This document shows positions 24,492 to 31,358 of a stretch of DNA of 45,704 nt, in pieces. The DNA is from an uncultured Phycisphaerales bacterium (GTDB lineage: Bacteria; Planctomycetota; Phycisphaerae; WQYP01): positions 1 through 45,704 of the forward strand of contig CAIMWO010000048.1 of the NCBI GenBank assembly GCA_903845195.1, read 5' to 3'. Position numbers and translations under genes: made by a program. The notes below the pieces were generated by a model, which had not been told where the DNA came from, did no database searches, and saw only the letters and a program-made list of their open reading frames with translations. Within the stretch, counting starts at the first letter, position 1; each line of letters starts with the position of its first letter.

Positions 24492-25967
24492 TTACGCGCC
24501 CGGATTCTCAGGAGTGGAAATGCCATGAGAAACCGCTTCTCGCTCTCGGGAAGCCCCTTGCCCTGCCTGCCCCAGCGGTATTGTCACCACGAACTTCGCC
24601 CCGCTCCCCCCCCGCACCCCGCCCTCCACGTTCTCCACCCGGATCGCTCCCCCATGTTTGCGGATCAGGCTATAGCTGATCGACAACCCCAGCCCCGTCC
24701 CCTTGCCCACCGGCTTGGTCGTGAAGAACGGCTCAAACAACCTCCCCACATGCTCCTTCGCCACCCCATGCCCCGTATCCTGAATCTCCAGCACGCACGC
24801 CCCCTCCGCCTGCCGGGTCCGCAGGATCAGCCGTTTCTCCACGCTCTCTTCCATCGCGTCCAGCGCATTGATCACCAGGTTGATGACCACCTGCTCCAGT
24901 GCCACTGGTTGCAGCGGGCTCGCCGGCAGCTCGCCGTCCAACTCATACTCCACCTTCACATCCTTCAGCCGCTGGTCAAAGCGGATCACGTTCATCGCCC
25001 GCTTCACCACCTCATTCAGACTGCTCGTCTCCCACCCGTGATCGCCCGGATGCGCAAACGACGTCAGCTGCCGCACGATCTGATTGATCCGCGCAATCTG
25101 CTCCCGCAGCTTCATCAAATTCTCCGGCGTCACCCGCTCCGGCCGCCGCTCCAGCAACTGCAGCAATCCATCCATACTCGCCAGCGGATTGGCCACCTCA
25201 TGCGCCACGCCCGCCGCCATCTGTCCCATCGCCACCAGCTTTTCCTGCTGGATCAACGCCTGCTGCTGCCGCCGCAATCGCGCCGACATCGCGCGGATTC
25301 GCCGGTTCTGCCGCTTCAATCGACGCTGATTTTCCCGCAGGCTCCTCGTAATGCGGTTGGCCAGGTACACCGTGCTCAGCAGCGCCACCACCCAGCCCGC
25401 CGCCACCAACTGCGTCGCCCGGTCCGTCGGCCAGTTGTTCGTCAGCGCCAGCCCCAGCTGCAACATGATGATCGCCGCCCCGCACACCGCAAACGCCATC
25501 ACCCGCGGCAACAACAGACTCGCGAAAACCATGTGCAGAACGTACAGACCCGTCAGAGGACTCCGATATCCCCCCGTCCAAAGCGTCAAACACGTCAGGC
25601 ACGCCAGATCCAGCAGAATCTGCAGCCACGCCAGTCCCTTCAGATTGGCCGCCGAAGACCCGTGCGTCCGCGCCACGCGAAGCTGCCACCAGAAAATGAC
25701 GTTGTACGCCAGAATCACCGCCCCCAGAATCGGGATCGCCGCCGTCGAGGAAAACCACTGCGCATACTGCCAGTCCAGCAACCCCACCCCCGCCGCCACC
25801 GCCCCCGCTACCCAGCGCAGCCGCACCAGCCACACCTGCTCCAGATACAGCGGCGACGACCGCGAACCGCTCGCCGCAACTTTCTCTGACGGTATTGATG
25901 AAACCACTGTCACAATTCTGTCCCACCGATGTGTGATAGCCGAAAAGGCGCAGCCCTTTGAATCCAT
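24492..25967 (-). CDS. membrane sensor histidine kinase (NtrB/ZraS type)
   Basis: The 491-residue product has about five to six hydrophobic helices (residues ~50-205), a basic coiled region (206-243), a dimerisation/His-phosphorylation domain with 'MAAGVAHEVANPLASM' (His256) and an HATPase domain with N-box 'NLVINALDAM', G1 'DTGHG', F-box 'FEPFFTTK' and G2 'GTGLGLS'. The H-box type is that of kinases that pair with NtrC-family activators. No such activator lies next to it, but one is encoded at 32776-34164, and the kinase gene stands directly upstream of the sigma-54-controlled b/c operon. That they form a pair is inference. No Shine-Dalgarno is seen at ATG 25967; the true start may be later. 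Confidence 0.88.
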   Translation of the reverse strand: MDSKGCAFSAITHRWDRIVTVVSSIPSEKVAASGSRSSPLYLEQVWLVRLRWVAGAVAAGVGLLDWQYAQWFSSTAAIPILGAVILAYNVIFWWQLRVARTHGSSAANLKGLAWLQILLDLACLTCLTLWTGGYRSPLTGLYVLHMVFASLLLPRVMAFAVCGAAIIMLQLGLALTNNWPTDRATQLVAAGWVVALLSTVYLANRITRSLRENQRRLKRQNRRIRAMSARLRRQQQALIQQEKLVAMGQMAAGVAHEVANPLASMDGLLQLLERRPERVTPENLMKLREQIARINQIVRQLTSFAHPGDHGWETSSLNEVVKRAMNVIRFDQRLKDVKVEYELDGELPASPLQPVALEQVVINLVINALDAMEESVEKRLILRTRQAEGACVLEIQDTGHGVAKEHVGRLFEPFFTTKPVGKGTGLGLSISYSLIRKHGGAIRVENVEGGVRGGSGAKFVVTIPLGQAGQGASREREAVSHGISTPENPGA

Positions 25968-25980
25968 TTAGAAACGTCTG

Positions 25981-26234
25981 AAACCGCCGATGAACGCTGA
26001 TGGACGCCGATCGATGCCAAAGAGCCTGAGGCATCTGCGTTTATCTGGCTCTGTTGAAACCCTCTTTGGCCCCAACGGGGCCCGCGTGAATAGCCAGGGG
26101 TGACCGAAGGGAACCCCTGGAAAAAGGTTCACAAGATGCCGCCGAGCCCCAAAGGGGCGATCGATCTCACGTTCCTCGCAAGTCGAATCTCGTGGATTTC
26201 AACAGAGCCCGTTTATCTGCGTTCATCGGCGGTT
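25981..26234. repeat. hairpin repeat with 16-bp arms, split by a MITE
   Basis: AACCGCCGATGAACGC (25981-25996) is perfectly complementary to GCGTTCATCGGCGGTT (26219-26234). The inner parts are made of CGCnGATnnACGC-type words and pair imperfectly. Removing the 164-bp insertion and one 9-bp target copy restores a compact hairpin of ~80 bp. It belongs to the class of 'CGCAGATGAACGC'-like intergenic repeats. Confidence 0.8.
26046..26209. mobile_element. 164-bp MITE with 13-bp terminal inverted repeats and 9-bp target duplication
   Basis: The ends GGCTCTGTTGAAA (26046-26058) and TTTCAACAGAGCC (26197-26209) are perfect inverted repeats. The same 9 bp, CGTTTATCT, flanks both ends (26037-26045 and 26210-26218). 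Inside are three perfect hairpins: GGCCCC-AAC-GGGGCC near 26067, CCAGGGGT/ACCCCTGG (26093-26120) and GCCCC-AAA-GGGGC near 26146. No coding capacity. A parent transposase is not in the window. Confidence 0.88.
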
Positions 26235-26705
26235 CCCTCTTGAGATCATCACTTAGCACCGACTCCTGCATCAGGATTCGGACGCCCAAAAACCTCATTC
26301 CAAGAAAACTACCCACCCGCCAGCCTACCTTCCCCCAGCCGATGACAGCAAGCACCCAATGCCCGAATTCGTCCCCCCCTAGCCTTGCGTGGCAACGCGA
26401 GGCCCCCGCCTTGTGGTGCAGACTTCCAAGTCTGCACAAAAAAAAACATTCACCACAGAGCCTCAGAGAAACGGAGCCCTCACAGAGCGTGGCTCAAATT
26501 TCACCGCAAAATATCTCCCCCGGGTGCCATGGCCAGGCCACAACCTCGGTGGCCTGACCATGCCCAATCGGCGCACCTCAACCGCTTGCACAGCTTCGCA
26601 ACCTATTTCCTCAATGGCCCAGGGCCATCACCTTCTGTAGCCGCGGGCCGTAAGGCCCGTTCCTCATCCCCCTCCAAATTGCCGAGGCTCAAAAGGCCTT
26701 CCCTC
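26235..26705. other. gene-free stretch rich in short palindromes
   Basis: No gene is supported here. Palindromes follow each other: GCGTGGCAACGC near 26387, GTGCAGACTT-CC-AAGTCTGCAC (26416-26437) followed by a run of A, the REP-like copy at 26528-26562 and CGGGCC-GTAA-GGCCCG (26644-26659). A CACAGAG/CTCAGAG word block lies at 26447-26490. It appears to be a landing zone for non-coding repeats. Confidence 0.7.
26528..26562. repeat. palindromic repeat, copy 2 (14-bp arms, AACCTCG loop)
   Basis: CATGGCCAGGCCAC (26528-26541) pairs with GTGGCCTGACCATG (26549-26562) with one wobble position. The preceding CGGGTGC, the loop and the trailing CC are as in the copy at 16163-16197, while the arm bases differ in a compensating way. 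Confidence 0.8.
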
Positions 26706-27260
26706 TCACTTCTCCTCCCCCAACACCCGCCGATACCGCTGCAGATTCACCCCGCTGCCCACCGCACTCTCAAACTTCGTCGGCCGCGCCTTCCCCACCG
26801 GCGCAATGCACGTCACCAACTCCCCCCGCTCATCTACCATCACAATCCCCAACTGCCGCTGCCCCTTGATCGCTTCCTGCCCCCACACCACATCCAACGC
26901 ATACGCCGGCCCATCCCCCGAAACGGTATACTCCAACGGCGGCCCCTCTGCCTTGCCCTTCAAACACCACTGCCACGTGCGTGCCGTAAACAAACTCCCA
27001 TGCCCGGCATATTGCTCCTCCCCCACCTCCCGCCCATTCGCCACCCCACCATACTGATGCCACATCCCCTCCATCTGCCGCGTAAACGGATGCACCCCCT
27101 CCCGCGTCGCCGGCCCCGCCTCCGTACTCCTCGTCGCCGGCCCCGGCGCCGCACTCGTCGTCGCCGGCCCTCCCGCCGGCCCGCCACACGCCCCCACCAT
27201 CATCCCCGCCATAACCATCATTGCCGCCATCCGCCCAACTGTCATATCAACCCTTTCCAT
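26706..27260 (-). CDS. TIGR03067-domain planctomycete lipoprotein
   Basis: The 184-residue product has lipobox 'VGAC' (Cys25) and a Pro/Ala/Thr linker ('GPATRSTEAGPATREG'). The C-terminal part fits the planctomycete domain TIGR03067: 'MEGMWHQYGGVANGREV' resembles its opening 'LxGxWxxxxxxxdGk', and 'RPTKFESAVGSGVNLQRYRR' resembles its 'RPtxFxsxpGSGhxLxxxxR' end. The function of the domain is not known. ATG 27260 is chosen over 27308 because GAGGAG lies 9 bp before it and the lipoprotein signal then starts properly. The domain is the clearest phylum marker in the window. Confidence 0.8.
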   Translation of the reverse strand: MERVDMTVGRMAAMMVMAGMMVGACGGPAGGPATTSAAPGPATRSTEAGPATREGVHPFTRQMEGMWHQYGGVANGREVGEEQYAGHGSLFTARTWQWCLKGKAEGPPLEYTVSGDGPAYALDVVWGQEAIKGQRQLGIVMVDERGELVTCIAPVGKARPTKFESAVGSGVNLQRYRRVLGEEK

Positions 27261-27327
27261 ACTTTCGCTCCTCGTCCAACCCCGTCCAAAAATTCCTGCG
27301 ACCATCATTATTTGTACAACAAAATCA

Positions 27328-28230
27328 CTACTTATCCATTTCGAGAGGCCGAAGCAGTCCGGCGTACTTAGACTTGCTCTTGAGGCCTTTAAACTTTTGC
27401 AAAAGAAGAAGCTCTGCCACTTTCCGGGATATCAATACAACTTCGCTCGGCAGAACATATTCCTGTCCATCATCGTCCCTGATTCTGTCGTAGGTCTGAA
27501 AGTCGTTCGTCAGAATTCTGGAAGTCTTGAACACTGCCGTGTGACTCCACTGGTACATATACAATGCTCCACAGCGTGGGCATACGCTAGTTGGTCGTAT
27601 CTTACCTAGTATTGGAGGATCTTTAGTTCGACTCGATACAACCAACTGATAATGAGTTGCACTCTTCTCTAATTCCGGGGTGATCGAATCGAAGCGCAGA
27701 GCGTCTTCCCCAAGGGAGGCCGATTGCGAAAGTGGAACGCATGGAACGTACTGGCATCCCGTCACGCCCGTCGATTCTAAAGCACGCTTGAGCGCTCGCG
27801 ACACTACGATGATCTTGGCGGGGCACTTCCATGCGAGCGCAACAATGTCGGCCTTGGACCATTCAGAATCGAATTTCACTTTGTGTGATTGAACCGCGCA
27901 CATCCAACAACGTCGAATCTTCCCATTGGTACCATTGCACGCGTGAGAGTAATCAATGAATCGCTCGCCAGAATTGCGGTCCAGCGTCATCACATCGAGA
28001 TAGTAAAATGGATAATTCCCTACGTCCCTTTGGGTTACCTGACGAATAAGTTTTCGTGCTCCCAATATGCCCATAGCGCTGATGGCATCATCGAAAGCGA
28101 TCTGCTCGGAAGATCCGACAGCGAAGTACCATGGCCCTGGAAACTTGCTCTCAAGTGCCGCGCATTTCGATTTGGCTTCTCGATCATGAGCGTCATAATG
28201 AGTTTCGTAAAAGAACCACTGGTGCTCCAT
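27328..28230 (-). CDS. Imm11/SitI-like protein with two CXXC motifs, function unproven
   Basis: The 300-residue soluble product has no signal peptide. The part 'KCPAKIIVVSRALKRALESTGVTGCQYVPC' (split here as two blocks) resembles the 'vSxrlkxxLexxxitGxxfxPv' pattern of Imm11/DUF1629 immunity-type proteins. Two Cys pairs, 'CWMCAV' and 'CPRCGALY', resemble the double-CXXCG proteins of Myxococcus. No toxin gene is adjacent, so it may be an orphan. Codon and base use looks more AT-rich than its neighbours, suggesting transfer. ATG 28230 is preferred to 28293 because GAGGG precedes it and the added residues are not conserved-looking. The family assignment is by eye and tentative. Confidence 0.6.
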   Translation of the reverse strand: MEHQWFFYETHYDAHDREAKSKCAALESKFPGPWYFAVGSSEQIAFDDAISAMGILGARKLIRQVTQRDVGNYPFYYLDVMTLDRNSGERFIDYSHACNGTNGKIRRCWMCAVQSHKVKFDSEWSKADIVALAWKCPAKIIVVSRALKRALESTGVTGCQYVPCVPLSQSASLGEDALRFDSITPELEKSATHYQLVVSSRTKDPPILGKIRPTSVCPRCGALYMYQWSHTAVFKTSRILTNDFQTYDRIRDDDGQEYVLPSEVVLISRKVAELLLLQKFKGLKSKSKYAGLLRPLEMDK

Positions 28231-28535
28231 AAAATTATTGCCCTCATGAACGACCAATACCGCTACGGACCCGCCGCATCGCAACGCTCCCATTGCCTAA
28301 CAACAGCATGATATTTTGGCTGAGGACTCGCCACAACTATCCCCCTCGCGGCATACGCAACCTCATGCCCACAACGCACTGCCTTGATTACGCTTGATAG
28401 TGTCCCATCCCAGTTTCGCTCTCCACACCCTCGCAAAAATCTTGGTGCCTTGGTGTCTTGGTGGTAAAAAAATCGTAGCCTCTCCGTACATCCCCCAAAT
28501 TCTGAATTCCGAACTCTGAATTCTGAATTTCAAAT
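28231..28535. other. gene-free gap with word repeats
   Basis: No gene is supported. The right half contains 'TTGGTG(C/T)' words repeated (28440-28465) and TCTGAATTC words (28500-28540), the same kind of block as at 16300-16485. The left half overlaps an unused upstream extension of the Imm11-like frame. Confidence 0.6.
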
Positions 28536-29573
28536 TCAGACCTGCTCCGCCGGCTCTTCCTGCACCGACCGCTGCAGATCCAACATCTTCGTATCCGCAC
28601 TGTAGTCCGTCAGCACAATTCGCCGCACGCGCTTGAGCGCCTCGACCACCGCCGTCATGCGCGCCAGGCTCTCGTTGATCTGCCGCAGCGACCGCTCGAA
28701 TGCCGCATTCCCGTTCGCCTGCCGCTCGATCATCCGCAATTGCAGCTTGATGATCGCCGACGCATTGTTCAACTCATGATTTAGCATCACCGCGGTCTGC
28801 GCCAGCGTCTCCAGTTTTCTCTGGTCATTGGCCTGCAGTTCTTCCGCCAGGTGATTGTACGCCCGCGCCAGTTCCCCGAACTCATCATCCTGCGCCACCA
28901 CCACCCGATGATCGAACTCCTCGTGGGCCAGTCGGCGGCTCGCCTCCACCAGCTGATCCACCGGCCGCAGGATCATGTGCGCCATCCGCATCAGCACCAT
29001 CACCGAGATATTGATCACCAGCAGAAACACGATTGCCAGCGCCAGCACCAGCCAGCGGAACCACGCCAGCGCCGCCGCCTGCTCGCGCGTCAAATGCTCG
29101 TGCATCATCCGGCTCAGGCTCATGATGTCCTTCCGCATCACCACCGAAGCCGACATCGCCTCGGTCGTATGCCCGATCGCCAGCTGCCCATCCTCCGTCG
29201 TCGCCAGCATGCCGACGTGCCGTTCAAATACCGGCATGGTACGCAGGATATTGTCGAACAGCGGCTTTCCTTCGGGCAGCGGCCGCAGATACTCCGCCCC
29301 GAACTCCTTCGTGCATTTCCGCAGCGTCTCGACCTGCTCCAGCAGATTGTCTAAATGGCGTTCGCGCCCGATCTGGATCTCCCGCAGTTCGATTTCGATT
29401 CCCGAAATGATCACGCTCATCTGGTTGGCGTTCTCCGCCACCGCCGCATCCTGCGTCCCCGTATGATCCAGATCCGACAGCACCCCCTGCAGCAGCCAGA
29501 TCGCCGCGACCGCAACCACCACCAGCAAACCTACCAGCATGGACAGATACATCAGCAGTTTTCGTCGCAGCAT
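28536..29573 (-). CDS. HAMP-domain protein with His-box but no ATPase domain
   Basis: The 345-residue product has membrane helices at residues ~8-29 and ~172-198 enclosing a ~140-residue helical periplasmic sensor domain, then a HAMP domain (~198-250) and a dimerisation-type helix pair with 'LNHELNNASAIIKLQLRMIE' (His266). A normal histidine kinase would continue with an HATPase domain; here the protein ends ~80 residues after the His and the frame closes. It could be a phosphotransfer or dominant regulator, or a truncated kinase. Its start lies 6 bp after the stop of a PhnD-like binding-protein gene, so the two probably form a ligand-sensing pair. Confidence 0.75.
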   Translation of the reverse strand: MLRRKLLMYLSMLVGLLVVVAVAAIWLLQGVLSDLDHTGTQDAAVAENANQMSVIISGIEIELREIQIGRERHLDNLLEQVETLRKCTKEFGAEYLRPLPEGKPLFDNILRTMPVFERHVGMLATTEDGQLAIGHTTEAMSASVVMRKDIMSLSRMMHEHLTREQAAALAWFRWLVLALAIVFLLVINISVMVLMRMAHMILRPVDQLVEASRRLAHEEFDHRVVVAQDDEFGELARAYNHLAEELQANDQRKLETLAQTAVMLNHELNNASAIIKLQLRMIERQANGNAAFERSLRQINESLARMTAVVEALKRVRRIVLTDYSADTKMLDLQRSVQEEPAEQV

Positions 29574-29579
29574 GTTCGC

Positions 29580-30563
29580 TCACTTTTCCATCGGCGCCGT
29601 CGCGGTGGCTGGCCCCGTAGCACTGGGCCGGTGCGGCGCCGGCCCGTCGAAGCCCATCTCCGACCATCCTGATCCGATCGCCTCGGTCATCTCATACACC
29701 TTGTCGTAGTCGCGCAATGCACACGGCACAAACTTGCTCAACCCCAGTGCCTCCAGCGCCGGCGTTCCCGCGGGATCGTCCTTCATCTGCAGCAGCACGC
29801 TTCGCAGCCGATTGCACGTCTCCGGCGCTACCCCGCTGCGGACCACCAGCGCGTTCTCCGGCACTTCCGGCGAAACCGCCAGCTCGCGCACCTTCGCTTC
29901 CGGATGATTCTTCAGATACGCATTCAACCGCAAATTCTTCACCGCACCCGCATCCAGCTTCCCCGCGAAAACCTCGCGGATCACATCATCGTGCGTCCCC
30001 GTCCAAACCATCTGTGGCGAATCTTTCGCCCCCAGCATCCCCTCTTTCATGAGATTGAATACCGGAAACAACGCGCCCGCCGTCGTCGTCCGCACGCCCC
30101 CGAGCGTGTGACCTTTCAATTCTACTGTGCTTTGCAGCGGCGATTCCACCCGCACAAAAATCACGCCGTGATACGTGCTCACCCCGTCCGGATATTCCGG
30201 CTTGACCACGACTGACGCCCCATACCGCTCGATCGCCAGCGCCGCGACCAATGACCCCAGAAACGCCCCATCCACCTTCCCATCCCGGAAATCCTCCAGC
30301 ACCCCCCGATACGAACTGTTCGTCACCAGCTCCACCCGGCAACCCAGCTTCGACTCCAGGTAATCTCCCAACTCGCGGTAGGCTTTTCTCTGCTGATAAA
30401 TATCCCGCTCGGGAATCAGCCCGATGTGCAATGTCGCCCGCCGATCATCCTTCGGCTGGCTTGCGGATGCATCGCTGCGGCTCGGGATGCGACCCAGCCA
30501 GATCAGCCCGGCCAGAACCAGAACCATGAACATCAGAATCAGAACTATGCGAGCTTTGGGCAC
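29580..30563 (-). CDS. membrane-anchored PhnD-like periplasmic binding protein
   Basis: The 327-residue product has an N-terminal helix ('ARIVLILMFMVLVLAGLIWLG') and a type-2 periplasmic binding fold of the phosphate/phosphite/phosphonate family: 'LHIGLIPERDIYQQRKAYRELGDYLESKLG' (two blocks), 'DGKVDGAFLGSLVAALAIERYG', 'GVIFVRVESPLQSTVELKG' and 'VFAGKLDAGAVKNL'. No ABC permease or ATPase follows; the next gene encodes a HAMP/His-box membrane protein, so sensing rather than uptake is likely. GTG 30563 has an AGAGG 6 bp upstream and is preferred to GTG 30614. The ligand is unknown. Confidence 0.82.
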   Translation of the reverse strand: MPKARIVLILMFMVLVLAGLIWLGRIPSRSDASASQPKDDRRATLHIGLIPERDIYQQRKAYRELGDYLESKLGCRVELVTNSSYRGVLEDFRDGKVDGAFLGSLVAALAIERYGASVVVKPEYPDGVSTYHGVIFVRVESPLQSTVELKGHTLGGVRTTTAGALFPVFNLMKEGMLGAKDSPQMVWTGTHDDVIREVFAGKLDAGAVKNLRLNAYLKNHPEAKVRELAVSPEVPENALVVRSGVAPETCNRLRSVLLQMKDDPAGTPALEALGLSKFVPCALRDYDKVYEMTEAIGSGWSEMGFDGPAPHRPSATGPATATAPMEK

Positions 30564-30667
30564 ACTACGCCTCTTCGTTTCCTCTTGCTGAATCGACACG
30601 CCGCATGAAGTCACTGAACAAATACGGGACCAATTAGTCGTATTTTATATCCGGTACAAGATGTGCT

Positions 30668-31150
30668 ATGGTTTCTGTTATGAAGAATGTCTCGCTCAAA
30701 GTCGCCAAAACCGCTCCAAACGACGAAAAAGCGCTCCAAAACGATGCAAAACACATTCAAATCGATGCAAAAGCAGTCAAAAACGGTGCAAAACGCGTCC
30801 AAAACGAGTCCAAAAAACTCGCCAAAGACCTCAGAACCCTGACCATTTTTGTCTCCATCTATTGCCACGCCCATCATACGCTCCGCGCCCCCTTTGTCCT
30901 CAAAGGATTTGATATTAAATCACTTGCAGGCAAAGACTTGCAACTCTGCCCGGAATGCTCAAAACTCCTCACCCATGCCCTGGTCAAACGCTCCCATTGC
31001 CCCATGGATCCCAAACCCGCCTGCAAACACTGCCCCAACCACTGCTATCACCCCAATTATCGGACTCAAATCCGCGAAGTCATGCGTTTCTCCGGCAAAC
31101 GCCTCCTCCTCTCCGGCCGCCTCGATTACCTAATTCACCTGTTCTTCTAG
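30668..31150 (+). CDS. ygbA: YgbA-family (nitrous-oxide-stimulated promoter family) protein with heptad extension
   Basis: The C-terminal ~100 residues match Pfam YgbA_NO: 'SIYCHAHH', 'LCPECSKLLTHALVKRSHCP', 'KPACKHCPNHCYHPNYR' and 'IREVMRFSGKRLLL', with nine conserved Cys/His likely to bind metal. E. coli ygbA is in the NsrR nitric-oxide regulon. Unlike E. coli YgbA, this protein has an N-terminal run of six heptads (ALQNDAK-, HIQIDAK-, AVKNGAK-like, residues ~17-58), coded by 21-bp near-repeats, that should form a coiled coil. ATG 30680 is an alternative start. No Shine-Dalgarno is seen. It is divergent from the PhnD-like gene and ends in an intrinsic terminator. Confidence 0.8.
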   Translation: MVSVMKNVSLKVAKTAPNDEKALQNDAKHIQIDAKAVKNGAKRVQNESKKLAKDLRTLTIFVSIYCHAHHTLRAPFVLKGFDIKSLAGKDLQLCPECSKLLTHALVKRSHCPMDPKPACKHCPNHCYHPNYRTQIREVMRFSGKRLLLSGRLDYLIHLFF

Positions 31151-31263
31151 CGTTACAAACGCATTCGCAATATTGAATAACTCGCGGATTTGGGCAGCTC
31201 AATCTCGGCCCCATTACCAGAATCGAGAATGCCCACCTTCGCCCGTCCGTCTTCGTCGCCAAC

Positions 31264-31295
31264 CCCCTGATTTCCCTTGTTTTTCAGGGGTTTTT
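31264..31295 (+). terminator. intrinsic terminator after ygbA
   Basis: CCCCTGA (31264-31270) pairs with TCAGGGG (31284-31290) around a 13-nt loop and is followed directly by TTTTT. It separates ygbA from the ahbD promoter. Confidence 0.85.
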
Positions 31296-31319
31296 AGAAA
31301 TGGATAAGAATATCCGGTT

Positions 31320-31335
31320 TGGCACGGAGTTTGAT
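31320..31335 (+). promoter_or_regulatory. sigma-54 (-24/-12) promoter before ahbD
   Basis: TGGCACG-GAGT-TTGAT has a perfect -24 box and a -12 box with GA for GC at the right 10-bp spacing. The start point would fall near 31346, just at the GGAG ribosome-binding site of ahbD. A small dyad, GGATA-AGAA-TATCC (31302-31315), abuts the -24 box. Confidence 0.7.
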
Positions 31336-31358
31336 CTCTATTTCCGCGGAGCAAACTT

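Noticed and set aside
16163..26562. CRISPR array or tandem repeat
   Set aside because: The palindromes are single, dispersed copies without regular spacers, and no cas genes are present.
30652..30667. Sigma-54 promoter overlapping the ygbA start
   Set aside because: GG-N10-GC spacing exists, but the -24 box is weak and the start point would fall at or behind the ATG.
7848..31183. GAATAACTC at 7848 and 31175, 125-145 bp before two sigma-54 promoters, as a shared enhancer site
   Set aside because: Only 9 bp, not clearly palindromic, absent before the third promoter, and a match of this size is not rare by chance in such regions.
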